Shown piece by piece: positions 43,827 to 52,545 of a DNA stretch of 64,000 nucleotides. Positions within the stretch are counted from its first letter, which is position 1. Each line of letters opens with the position of its first letter. The DNA is from Bradyrhizobium erythrophlei (lineage in GTDB: Bacteria > Pseudomonadota > Alphaproteobacteria > Rhizobiales > Xanthobacteraceae): assembly GCF_900129425.1 (NCBI RefSeq), contig NZ_LT670817.1:124001-188000 (forward strand). The letters run 5' to 3'. The notes beneath the pieces were generated by a model that was not told the origin of the DNA, did no database searches, and saw only the letters and a list, made by a program, of their open reading frames with translations. The position numbers and the translations under genes were made by a program.

Positions 43827-46278
43827 TGGCGAAGATCTTGATCAGGGTTGACGGCTGCATCCGCGCCAGCCTGAGGACGGGAAGCAGCGCGGCCAGGAGT
43901 GCGGCCGCCATCGCCACGCCCAGCAGTTCAAGCAATTGCAGCGGAAAGACATGAAACGGCAGCCGCCAGCCGAACGCTTTCACATTCACCACCGCGATCA
44001 GGCACCACGCCACCAGCAGACCTAGCGGCAGCGCGAGCAGGGCGGTGATCAGCGCCACCGACATGGTTTTCAATAGCTCGATCGTCGCAAGCTTGCGCCG
44101 CGTGATTCCGATCGCCCATAGCGGCGCCAGTTGCGGCAGGCGGGAATTGCTCAGCGTCAACAGGCTGGTCAGCAACGCGACGCCCGCAACCCCAAGCGTG
44201 AAAGCGTTCAGCGCGGCCGTCACCGCGAAAGTCCGGTTGAAGATCCGCGTCGATTCGGCCTTCAGCGTCGCCTGATCCAGCAGGCTGCGGCTGTCGAGTC
44301 CGAATTTGTTCTGCAGCGACGATATCAGGGCCGGCACCGCCGCAGGCGCAACGCGCAAGCCAAGCCGTGTTTGCGGAACGCCCGGAAAATGCCGGATCAG
44401 CGCGGCGATATTGACGGCAATCTGTCCCTCCGGGTTGCCGTAATCGGCATAGATGCCGACCACCTCCAGCGTCCAGTTTCCCCCGGGCGCGGGGACCTCG
44501 ATGGAATCGCCGATCGCGAGATTCAAACGCCGGGCCAGTTGTTCGCTGATCAGGCCGGCATCGCCGGGACGAAGCCGAGTCCAGACGTTTCCGGTCGATG
44601 CGAGCAGCGGCCAGTGATCCCTATAAGTGGCGTGATCGGTAAGGCCGAGAATTTCGATCGGCGCGCCGCCCATCTGCGTCTCGGCCCGGCCGCCGGGCAG
44701 GATCGCCTCGACTTCGGGACGCTCACGGAGCCACGCCTTGATCGCCGCGGCCTGCGCATCGTCGGATGCATTGATGTAAACGTCGGCCGCCAACCTTCCG
44801 TCGAGCCATGTGACAAACGTCCGGCTGAAGGTTTCCACCATGGTGCCGACGCCGACATTGACCGCGAGCGCGAGCAACAGCGCCATCAGCGCCAGCGACA
44901 ATCCAGAAAGCTGCTGACGGCTGTCGGCCCAGAACCATACCGCGAGCGCACGATGGGCGCCTCGCTGGCCGACCGACAACACCATTTCGAGCACGGCGGG
45001 CAGGCCCAGAGCCGCGCCAAGCAGCAAGCCTGCGAGCACCGCAAATCCCGAAACCAGCGAATCGCCGTACCATACCAGCCATCCCGCGGCGGCGAACGCG
45101 GCGAGCGCCAGCGCGCCCTGCAGCATCAGCCATCGATGCTGGGCCTGTCGCCAGGCATAGGGCTGGGCTGCAGCCAGCACCGGAAGGCGAATCGCTTTCG
45201 TTAGGCTCGCGGTCGCCGCCGCCAGCGCGCCGACGACGCTGATGGTGAGGCCGGCAAACCACCATTCGCGCCTGAGCGTCAACTGACCGGGAATTTGCGC
45301 GCCGTAGAGTCCGCGCAAGGAAGCCGCGACATCGGGCAATAGCGACGCTGCGATCAGGTAACCACAGACCAGCCCGACTGCACCTGCGACAAGCGCCAGC
45401 GATATCAGCTCCGTCAGCAATACCGTATTCAGCAGGCGTGCGGACACCCCGCAGGCGCGCAGCGTCCGCAGCATCGGCAGGCGCTGCTCGAACGCAAGTC
45501 CGATCGCCGAATTGACAATGAACAGCCCGACCACGAATGACAGCAGGCCGAATGCCGTCAGATTGAGATGGAAACTATCGGTGAGCCGTTCGAGATCGCT
45601 CTCCGCATCCGGTTCGACCAGACGGAGTTGGTCGCCGGTGACGGTCTCGAGCGGTGCGCGGCCGGCTTTGGCCTTGCCGACCAACAGCCGCGAGACCTGA
45701 TCCGGCGTTTTGAGCAGCCGCTGGGCGATGCCGATATCGACCACCAGCACGCCGGGCACCAGTTGCGGCTGCACGCGGAGCGGCGGCAGCAAGCTGCCGT
45801 CGCTCGAAAGCGGCGAGGCGCCTTCCGGCAGGTTGAGGTCGGCAAGCGTTTCCGGCGCCACCAGCGTTTCTCCGGGCGGCGTCAGGAACGATTGCAGTTC
45901 TTTTTTTCCGATCGTCGGCGCATTGCCGACTTCCACAGGCAGCGTGAGTGGCTCGATGCCCAACAGCCGCAGCGATCGTCCGCCGATCTGAAGGCGGCCC
46001 TCGAGCACCGGAGACACCGGCCAGCCGGCGCGGCGCAGGTCGACAAACAGCTTTTGCGGGAAGGTCGCGCCGTTACGGCTGACCAACATCGCCGTTCTCG
46101 CACCACCGAACGTCGCGGCGGCGCGGTCGTAACTGGCGCGCGCCTGCGCGTTCAGCGCCTGCACGCCGCTCCACAGCGCGGTCGCGGAAATCAATCCGAT
46201 CAGCAGGGTCGCAAGCTGCATCGGATGCCGCCGCCAATGGCTCAAGAGAACCGCGAGGATCCAGAGGATGCGGGTCAT
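43816..46278 (-). CDS. ABC transporter permease, FtsX-like, two-domain
   Basis: 820 residues with two FtsX-like repeats: an N-terminal membrane segment (about 17-38), a large periplasmic domain, three segments (about 235-345), more membrane segments in the middle (about 380-480), a second periplasmic domain and three C-terminal segments. This is the architecture of permeases that move lipids or lipoproteins out of the inner membrane. In the att-type loci I recall, two permease genes are common; here one long gene covers both. It overlaps the ATPase gene (ATGA). Confidence 0.88.
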   Translation of the reverse strand: MTRILWILAVLLSHWRRHPMQLATLLIGLISATALWSGVQALNAQARASYDRAAATFGGARTAMLVSRNGATFPQKLFVDLRRAGWPVSPVLEGRLQIGGRSLRLLGIEPLTLPVEVGNAPTIGKKELQSFLTPPGETLVAPETLADLNLPEGASPLSSDGSLLPPLRVQPQLVPGVLVVDIGIAQRLLKTPDQVSRLLVGKAKAGRAPLETVTGDQLRLVEPDAESDLERLTDSFHLNLTAFGLLSFVVGLFIVNSAIGLAFEQRLPMLRTLRACGVSARLLNTVLLTELISLALVAGAVGLVCGYLIAASLLPDVAASLRGLYGAQIPGQLTLRREWWFAGLTISVVGALAAATASLTKAIRLPVLAAAQPYAWRQAQHRWLMLQGALALAAFAAAGWLVWYGDSLVSGFAVLAGLLLGAALGLPAVLEMVLSVGQRGAHRALAVWFWADSRQQLSGLSLALMALLLALAVNVGVGTMVETFSRTFVTWLDGRLAADVYINASDDAQAAAIKAWLRERPEVEAILPGGRAETQMGGAPIEILGLTDHATYRDHWPLLASTGNVWTRLRPGDAGLISEQLARRLNLAIGDSIEVPAPGGNWTLEVVGIYADYGNPEGQIAVNIAALIRHFPGVPQTRLGLRVAPAAVPALISSLQNKFGLDSRSLLDQATLKAESTRIFNRTFAVTAALNAFTLGVAGVALLTSLLTLSNSRLPQLAPLWAIGITRRKLATIELLKTMSVALITALLALPLGLLVAWCLIAVVNVKAFGWRLPFHVFPLQLLELLGVAMAAALLAALLPVLRLARMQPSTLIKIFANER

Positions 46279-46949
46279 GCGATCAGCCCCGCGCTGAGAG
46301 TGACCCGGCGATCGAGTGTGGCGGCCAGCCGCGTGGAGTGCGTCACCATCAGGAAGCCGCAGCCGGTTCGCGTCACCAGATCCCGCGTCAGCGCAAGCAC
46401 CTCATCCGCCGTCGCTTCGTCGAGATTGCCGGTGGGCTCGTCGGCGAGCAGCAGCAGCGGCTTTACCGCCAGCGCGCGGCCGATTGCCACCCGCTGCTGC
46501 TGGCCGCCGGATAGTTGCTCGGGATAGCGATTCAACAGGCCGCCGAGCCCGAGCCGTTCGGCCAGTTCGGCATGCCACTTGACGTCGTGGCGCCCGGCAA
46601 TGCGAGACTGGAATGCGAGGTTGTCTTCAACGCTGAGGCTGGGGATCAGGTTGAATTGCTGAAATACCAGCCCCAGCCGGTCGCGCCGCAACGCCGCCCG
46701 GCCGGCATCGGTGAGACCGGAAACGGAGGCGTCGGCAAGCCTGATCTCGCCGCCGTCGGCGGTATCCAGCCCGGCGATCAGATGCAACAGCGTGCTCTTG
46801 CCGCTGCCGGATTCGCCCGTCAGCGCGACGCGCTCGCCTGCCGCGACAGTCAGGTTGACGCCTCGTAGCACCACGACCTCCTCGCCGGCCGAGCGATAGG
46901 TCTTGGTCAGACAGCGAACGCTCAGCACGGTCGGTTTGCCGGTGGCCAT
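46275..46949 (-). CDS. ABC transporter ATP-binding protein (LolD/MacB type)
   Basis: 224 residues: Walker A 'LTGESGSGKSTLLHLIAG', 'QLSGGQQQRVAIGRAL' and Walker B 'LLLADEPTGNLD', the last typical of LolD/FtsE-like ATPases that work with FtsX-type permeases. It begins 19 bases after the exported methyltransferase stop on the same strand. Confidence 0.92.
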   Translation of the reverse strand: MATGKPTVLSVRCLTKTYRSAGEEVVVLRGVNLTVAAGERVALTGESGSGKSTLLHLIAGLDTADGGEIRLADASVSGLTDAGRAALRRDRLGLVFQQFNLIPSLSVEDNLAFQSRIAGRHDVKWHAELAERLGLGGLLNRYPEQLSGGQQQRVAIGRALAVKPLLLLADEPTGNLDEATADEVLALTRDLVTRTGCGFLMVTHSTRLAATLDRRVTLSAGLIA

Positions 46950-46968
46950 GGCAAGCGTGCGCCAGACC

Positions 46969-47733
46969 TTACAACGGCTTCTGATATTTCAGAACGAACT
47001 CGTCGACCGGTACCGCCGGATGGAACACCGGCGCGTCCCGCGGATCTTCGGGATGGCGCAGGAACTCGGCTTCGGACGCGAGCTTGAACCCGGCGGCCTC
47101 GATTTCCTGGCGCAATGTGCTTTCCTCGATGCGATGCAGCGTCTTTGCGACGCTCGTGCCATCGCCGGGCCGCGCGGAATGGTCGGCGATGACCAGGAAG
47201 CCGCCGGGCTTCAGCGCCGCGAACATCTTCTTGTCCATCTCGGCGCGATCGACCGGCATGTAGGTGACATCGTGGTAGGCAAAGAAAAACGTGATCAGAT
47301 CGAGCCCGCTGACATCAGGCGGGATCGGATCGTCAAAATTCCTGATGACATGCACGACATTTTTCATGGCGGGCTTTTGGGCGCGGATATCGAACTTGTC
47401 CTTGACGAACCGCTCGATCAGCGCCGCCGGATCCTGCGCGTAGACCACGCCGTCAGGTCCGACCGCGCGCGCCAGCAGTTCCGTGCTGTAACCGGCGTTC
47501 GCCTCCATATCCAGCACCTTCATCCCCGGTCTGGCGCCGGTGAAGGCGAGCATTTTGGCGGGCTGCCGGCGCTGATCGGTTTGCCGGTCGGCATCGCTGC
47601 GGTCGGGCGCTGCCACGATCGCCTCATAGTCTGGCGCCCTGGCGTCTTGCGCCGCCGCGCTCCAAATCGCTACCGTCGAAAGCAAAGCAAGCACGCCGAA
47701 GACGCTGGCGCGGTAATGGATCGATCTGGCCAT
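46969..47733 (-). CDS. Class I methyltransferase-fold protein with signal peptide
   Basis: 254 residues. The first about 29 residues ('MARSIHYRASVFGVLALLST' onward, cleavage near 'AAAQD') look like a Sec signal. The rest is a methyltransferase-like Rossmann fold: 'MKVLDMEANAGYSTELLARA' in place of the usual DxGxGxG, 'GVVYAQDP', 'FDDPIPPDVSGLDLITFFFA' and 'LKPGGFLVIADHS'. The Gly loop is unusual (EANAG). Export of a SAM-dependent enzyme is puzzling because SAM is cytoplasmic. ATG 47733 has AGGGGA nearby. Head of the ABC/AttH-like gene run. Confidence 0.8.
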   Translation of the reverse strand: MARSIHYRASVFGVLALLSTVAIWSAAAQDARAPDYEAIVAAPDRSDADRQTDQRRQPAKMLAFTGARPGMKVLDMEANAGYSTELLARAVGPDGVVYAQDPAALIERFVKDKFDIRAQKPAMKNVVHVIRNFDDPIPPDVSGLDLITFFFAYHDVTYMPVDRAEMDKKMFAALKPGGFLVIADHSARPGDGTSVAKTLHRIEESTLRQEIEAAGFKLASEAEFLRHPEDPRDAPVFHPAVPVDEFVLKYQKPL

Positions 47734-47988
47734 GAAAATCCCCTGATGGTGCCTCGCGCGCAACATACCAAGGCCGGGCTCAGAGATCACGGTCTCAATC
47801 GTCCCGCGACGCGATCGTGATGTGGTTGCAGGCCGCTTTCGAAACAGCGTAAAGCGGCATTTCGCAGGCGATCTTCAGTTGCAGCGCACACGTATCCTGA
47901 CAAATGCACAGTTGCATTGCCTGATACCTCACAGGTACCATTGGCCCAGGCCGAGCAACAGGCCCCGCCAACGATCCAGGGAGTGATC

Positions 47989-49260
47989 ATGACCACGCAA
48001 CCGACGCCCAAGGGCGCCTGGAAAATCACCTTTCTCCTGTTTCTCTTTATGCTGGTGAATTTCGCGGACAAGATCGTGGTCGGTCTCGCCGGCGTGCCGA
48101 TCATGACCGAACTGAAGCTCGAACCGGCGCAGTTCGGCCTGCTGGGCTCCTCGTTCTTCTTCCTGTTTTCGATCTCGGCGATCGTCGTCGGTTTCATCGT
48201 CAACCGCATCGCCACGCGCTGGGTTCTTCTGGCGCTGGCGGCGGTATGGGCGCTGGCGCAGTTTCCGATGGTGGGTACGATCGGGTTCACTACGCTGCTG
48301 ATCTGCCGCGTGATTCTCGGCGCCGGCGAGGGACCGGCGTTTTCGGTGGCGGCCCATTCGATCTACAAATGGTTTCCCGACGAGAAGCGAACCCTGCCCA
48401 CCGCCATTCTATCGCAGGGATCGGCGTTCGGCGTGGTGCTCGCGGTGCCGGCGCTGAACTGGGTGATCGTCAACTACAACTGGCACTACGCGTTCGGCGC
48501 TCTCGGCGTAGCCGGCCTGATGTGGGTGGTGGCGTGGCTGATCCTGGGCGAGGAAGGGCCGCTGGTTCAAACCGTCGCGGCGGCGGCGGCTGAGCCTCGC
48601 ATTCCCTATTTCCGGCTTCTGACCTCGCGAACCTTTATCGGCTGCTGTGCCGCGACTTTCGGCGCCTATTGGGCGCTGTCGCTGGGTCTTACCTGGTTCA
48701 CGCCCTTCATCGTCAAAGGCCTCGGCTTCTCGCAACAGGACGCGGGCTGGATTTCGATCCTGCCATGGCTGTTCGGCGCCGGCATCGTGCTGCTCACGGG
48801 GTGGATTTCGCAGGTGCTGATGGCGCGCGGCGTTTCGACTCGCGGCGCGCGCGGGGTGCTTGGCTCGGTGCCCTTGATCGTCGGCGGATCGATCCTGGCG
48901 GTGCTCCCCCACGTCAACGGCGCGGGATTGCAGATCGCGCTTCTGGTGGTCGGCTCCGGGTTGTGCGGATCGATCTATGTGGTCTGTCCGCCGATGCTGG
49001 GCGAATTCACCCCGGTGTCGCAGCGCGGCGCCGTGATCGCGATCTACGGCGCGCTCTATACTCTCGCCGGCATCATCGCTCCCTCCGTCATGGGCAGCGT
49101 GATCCAGTATGCCGGTGGACTGCTGGAAGGCTACATGACCGGCTTCACCATCAACGCCGTCGTCATGGTCGTGTCCGGATTGCTCGGGCTGGCGCTGTTG
49201 TGGCCCAACACCGAGCGTGCGCGCTTGATGGGCGAAGTCGCGCAGCCGAAATTTGCGTGA
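47989..49260 (+). CDS. Major facilitator superfamily transporter
   Basis: 423 residues, twelve predicted membrane segments. Opens 'FLLFLFMLVNFADKIVVGLA', close to the anion:cation symporter-type group (organic acid carriers). 'VILGAGEGPAFSVAAHSIYK' between segments 4 and 5 supports it. The start at 47989 has AGGGAG about eight bases upstream; the frame also has an ATG at 47917. Substrate unknown; sugar acids or aromatic acids are typical. Confidence 0.9.
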   Translation: MTTQPTPKGAWKITFLLFLFMLVNFADKIVVGLAGVPIMTELKLEPAQFGLLGSSFFFLFSISAIVVGFIVNRIATRWVLLALAAVWALAQFPMVGTIGFTTLLICRVILGAGEGPAFSVAAHSIYKWFPDEKRTLPTAILSQGSAFGVVLAVPALNWVIVNYNWHYAFGALGVAGLMWVVAWLILGEEGPLVQTVAAAAAEPRIPYFRLLTSRTFIGCCAATFGAYWALSLGLTWFTPFIVKGLGFSQQDAGWISILPWLFGAGIVLLTGWISQVLMARGVSTRGARGVLGSVPLIVGGSILAVLPHVNGAGLQIALLVVGSGLCGSIYVVCPPMLGEFTPVSQRGAVIAIYGALYTLAGIIAPSVMGSVIQYAGGLLEGYMTGFTINAVVMVVSGLLGLALLWPNTERARLMGEVAQPKFA

Positions 49261-49280
49261 GCAGCAAAATACTCTCGCGT

Positions 49281-49312
49281 CGTCCCTGCTTTCGCATGCT
49301 TTCGCAGGGACG
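49281..49312. terminator. Hairpin between convergent genes
   Basis: CGTCCCTGC (49281-49289) pairs with GCAGGGACG (49304-49312) around a loop that contains GCATGC. It lies 20 bases after the MFS stop and 24 bases beyond the amidohydrolase stop, well placed as a shared terminator. Confidence 0.55.
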
Positions 49313-49336
49313 AAATCGGTGTATGCCGCACGAACC

Positions 49337-51058
49337 CTAGTGCATACTGCGCTGCGCGCCGCGCACCAGCCGGCCTGGACGCGCGCCCGTCGCAGTTCCG
49401 TTGCGCTGCGTTACCACGCCGGAGACGATGGTGGCGTCATAGCCGTCGACCTGCTGCAGCAGACGGCGTCCGCGCACCGGAAGGTCGTAGTGGACCTTCG
49501 GCGGATGCAGATGAAGCCGGTCGTAGTCGATGACGTTGAGATCGGCCTTGTAGCCGGGCGCGATCACCCCACGATCGAACAGGCCAACCGACAACGCTGT
49601 CTTGCGCGCCTGCGCCGCCACCACGAACGGGATCGATAGTTTTTCGCCACGCTTGCGGTCGCGGGTCCAGTGCGTCAGCAGATAGGTTGGGAAGCTGGCG
49701 TCGCAGATAATGCCGCAATGGGCGCCACCGTCGCTCAGTCCCGGCACCGAATGCGGATCTTGCAGCATCTCGTGCACGGCATCGAGATTGCCGTCGGCGT
49801 AGTTCAGGAACGGCACGTAGAGCATGCCGCGGCCCTCGTCTGACAGCATCGCGTCATAGGTCAGTTCTTCCGGCTGGCATCCCCTTCGGCGGGCCTGCGC
49901 GCCCAGCGCATTTTCCGGCGGCTGTTCGTAGTCAGGGGGATCGCCGAGCAGGTACATCTTGTCGTAGTTCGGCCGGAAGAACAGCGGATCGTCGGTCGTG
50001 GTCGGCGTTTCGCTCAGGATCGCGGCGCGGACCTCGGGCTGATGCAGCCTCTTCAGGCGTTCGGCCAGCGGCAGCTTTGCGATCACCCGATAGCTCGGAT
50101 GGGTCTGGAACGGGTTGCGCGACAATTCCAGTCCCAGCAACAGCCCGACCGGGCGCGCGGCGATCTGGGCGGTGATCGCCAGACCCCGCGCGGAAGCCTC
50201 GTTGATGCTGTCCAGCGTCTGGCGCCAGCGCCGCGGCGCCTTGTCGGCTTGCGTCACGGAAAACGAAATCGGGCATTTGGTGTTTTCCGCCACCCGCAGC
50301 ATCATCGGCAGGTCCTCGTGGATGCTGCCCTGATCGAGCACGAATTGCAGCACGCTGCGGCCAACCTTGTGCATGGCGCCGGCGATTGCCGTCAGTTCAT
50401 CCTCGCCGGCCTTCAGCGTCGGCGTATACTCGCCGGTAGAGGTGCGGTGGTTGAGGGTGCGCGAGGTCGAAAAGCCCAGCGCGCCGGCGCGCACGGCATC
50501 TTCCGCGAGCGCAGCCATCGCGCTGTTATCCTCAGATGTCGCGGGGTCGCGGTTGGCGCCGCGTTCGCCCATGACGTAGACGCGCAATGCGGCGTGCGGC
50601 AATTGTGCGCCGATGTCGACGTCGAAATTGCGTTGTGACAGCCAGTCCATGTAATCCGGGAAGCTTTCCCAGGCCCAGGGCAGCCCGGCGCTCAGCACCG
50701 GTTCGGGGATATCCTCGACGCCTTCCATCAACTGAATCAGCCGCTGATGATCCGATGGACGGCAGGGCGCAAAACCAACCCCGCAATTGCCCATGATCGC
50801 GGTGGTGACGCCATTCTGCGACGAGGGCGTGATGTCCTGGCTCCAGGTGACCTGGCCGTCATAGTGGGTGTGAAGGTCGACAAAGCCGGGCGCGACCAGT
50901 TTGCCGCGGGCATCGATCTCTTCGGTGCCTTGGCTCAGGACCCGGCCGACTTCGACGATGCGACCGTCCGATATCGCCACGTCGGCCTCAAACAGTTCGC
51001 CACCGAGGCCGTCGGCAATGCTGCCGCCGCGGATCACAAGGTCTGGATTGCTGGCCAT
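49337..51058 (-). CDS. Amidohydrolase of the N-acyl-D-amino-acid deacylase type
   Basis: 573 residues. 'APGFVDLHTHYDGQVTW' carries the HxH metal ligands of the superfamily, and 'TTAIMGNCGVGFAPCRP' is characteristic of D-aminoacylase-like enzymes. 'GLSDGGAHCGIICDASFPTY' holds the catalytic Asp/His region near the C-terminus, followed by the usual 'GVIAPGYKADLNVIDYD'. It hydrolyses an N-acyl or cyclic amide bond; the true substrate is unknown. Convergent with the MFS gene, and followed upstream by a second MFS gene on the same strand. Confidence 0.88.
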   Translation of the reverse strand: MASNPDLVIRGGSIADGLGGELFEADVAISDGRIVEVGRVLSQGTEEIDARGKLVAPGFVDLHTHYDGQVTWSQDITPSSQNGVTTAIMGNCGVGFAPCRPSDHQRLIQLMEGVEDIPEPVLSAGLPWAWESFPDYMDWLSQRNFDVDIGAQLPHAALRVYVMGERGANRDPATSEDNSAMAALAEDAVRAGALGFSTSRTLNHRTSTGEYTPTLKAGEDELTAIAGAMHKVGRSVLQFVLDQGSIHEDLPMMLRVAENTKCPISFSVTQADKAPRRWRQTLDSINEASARGLAITAQIAARPVGLLLGLELSRNPFQTHPSYRVIAKLPLAERLKRLHQPEVRAAILSETPTTTDDPLFFRPNYDKMYLLGDPPDYEQPPENALGAQARRRGCQPEELTYDAMLSDEGRGMLYVPFLNYADGNLDAVHEMLQDPHSVPGLSDGGAHCGIICDASFPTYLLTHWTRDRKRGEKLSIPFVVAAQARKTALSVGLFDRGVIAPGYKADLNVIDYDRLHLHPPKVHYDLPVRGRRLLQQVDGYDATIVSGVVTQRNGTATGARPGRLVRGAQRSMH

Positions 51059-51133
51059 GGCATTTCATCCCGAGATTATCTGTTGCCGCATCATGGATTG
51101 TCTCCAGATGCAGTCAACCGCCCGGGATGAGGC

Positions 51134-52372
51134 TCAGGGTTGCAGAAGCCCTTCGTCGAGGCCTTCGCTGACGTCTTGCGGTTTGCGGTCGGTGACGAGC
51201 GCGAGCAGGACCGTTAGCATCATGAACACGACGGAAGCGCCGAACACCCAGTGCGGCATATTCTGGTCCATGATCCAGCCGAACAGCAGCGGGCTGACAA
51301 CGCCGCCGAGGTTGAAACCGGTAGAAACGATGCCGAACGCCCGTCCCGCAGCGCCGGCAGGCGCCGTGTTGCGGACCAGCATATCGCGCGAAGGCGCGAT
51401 CACGCCGCCGAGGAATCCCGCCGTTCCCATCGCCGCCGTCAACAGCAGCGACGGCAGCGCGATGGTGGCGATGATCAGCACGATGACGGCGTTGACGGCA
51501 AAACAGGCCGCGGCGACTTGGCTGTGGCGCCGGGTGTAGTCGGCAAGAAAGCCGCCCGCCAGCACGCCGACAGCGCTGAAGCCGAGAAACGCCGTCAGCG
51601 CAATGTTGGCCGACGAGAATGTCACGCCATAGCCGCTCATCAGCGCCACCACGCCGAAATTGCCGATCCCAGCGTTGGACAGGTTGAGCAGCATGAAGAA
51701 GATCGTCAGCATGATCAAAGCGGGCGTAATGACGTTCTGCCGCGGGGCTCGCGCCCCATCAATCTGGCGATCGGCGGCGCTTGCATCGGGAGTGCCAAGG
51801 GCGACCAGCAGCAGCGCCACCAGCGGGCCTGCTGCGCCCGCCACGATTAGGGCGCCATGGCCGCCGGTCGTTGCCACCAGCGCAGCGACGATGGCGGGCG
51901 CGACCGCGCCGCCGAGGAATCCGGCAAAAGTGTGGATCGAAAACGCGCGGCCCATCCGCGCCTCATCCATGTGGGCCGAGAGGATCGCATAATCGGCCGG
52001 ATGATAGACGCTGTTCGCGATCCCGAGCAGCACGGCGCTGGCGATCAGCCAGGCGTAGCTCAGATGCAGGCCGAGCATGATCAGCGCCAGGCCGCCCACA
52101 ATGAGGCCGATCAGCAGGATTTTGCGGGCACCGATATAATCGGCGAGATAGCCGATCGGCGCTTGCGTCAGGCCGGAGACGACGGCCGAGACGGTCAGCG
52201 CGAAGCCGAGTTCGATGTAGCCGACGCCGAGTTGCTCCTTGAGAAAGGGGAACAGCATCGGCAGCACCATCAGATGAAAATGACTGACCCAATGGGCCGC
52301 CGAAATCGCCGACAGCGTACGCAGCGATGTATCGGCCTTCACTTGTTGCGGTGCGGCGAGAACGTCGACCAT
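51134..52372 (-). CDS. Major facilitator superfamily transporter (Fsr-like)
   Basis: 412 residues from ATG 52372. Twelve segments; 'HWVSHFHLMVLPMLFPFLKE' at the N-terminus and 'GYLADYIGARKILLIGLIVG' as motif A resemble the fosmidomycin-resistance-like group of exporters. An alternative in-frame ATG at 52462 has GAGGG upstream, so a 30-residue longer N-terminus is possible. Divergent from the ATP-grasp gene across 173 bases. Confidence 0.88.
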   Translation of the reverse strand: MVDVLAAPQQVKADTSLRTLSAISAAHWVSHFHLMVLPMLFPFLKEQLGVGYIELGFALTVSAVVSGLTQAPIGYLADYIGARKILLIGLIVGGLALIMLGLHLSYAWLIASAVLLGIANSVYHPADYAILSAHMDEARMGRAFSIHTFAGFLGGAVAPAIVAALVATTGGHGALIVAGAAGPLVALLLVALGTPDASAADRQIDGARAPRQNVITPALIMLTIFFMLLNLSNAGIGNFGVVALMSGYGVTFSSANIALTAFLGFSAVGVLAGGFLADYTRRHSQVAAACFAVNAVIVLIIATIALPSLLLTAAMGTAGFLGGVIAPSRDMLVRNTAPAGAAGRAFGIVSTGFNLGGVVSPLLFGWIMDQNMPHWVFGASVVFMMLTVLLALVTDRKPQDVSEGLDEGLLQP

Positions 52373-52545
52373 TGTGGATTGATACCCCGTTTGTTCCGAC
52401 GGCCCGGCAGGGCCCGACGAAAATACCGGCTGGCGGTTATTTGTCCATGAATACCGCTGCATGGCAGCCCTCGCCAACGCCGCCGGAAGGGTTCGGTGCG
52501 TATTAAATTCAAAGACAAAAGCAAGCGATGCGGGAATGATCCGAT

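Noticed and set aside
47791..47988. Longer start (47917) for the MFS gene.
   Set aside because: The extra 24 residues are polar and unlike the family, and the ATG at 47989 has AGGGAG at a suitable distance.
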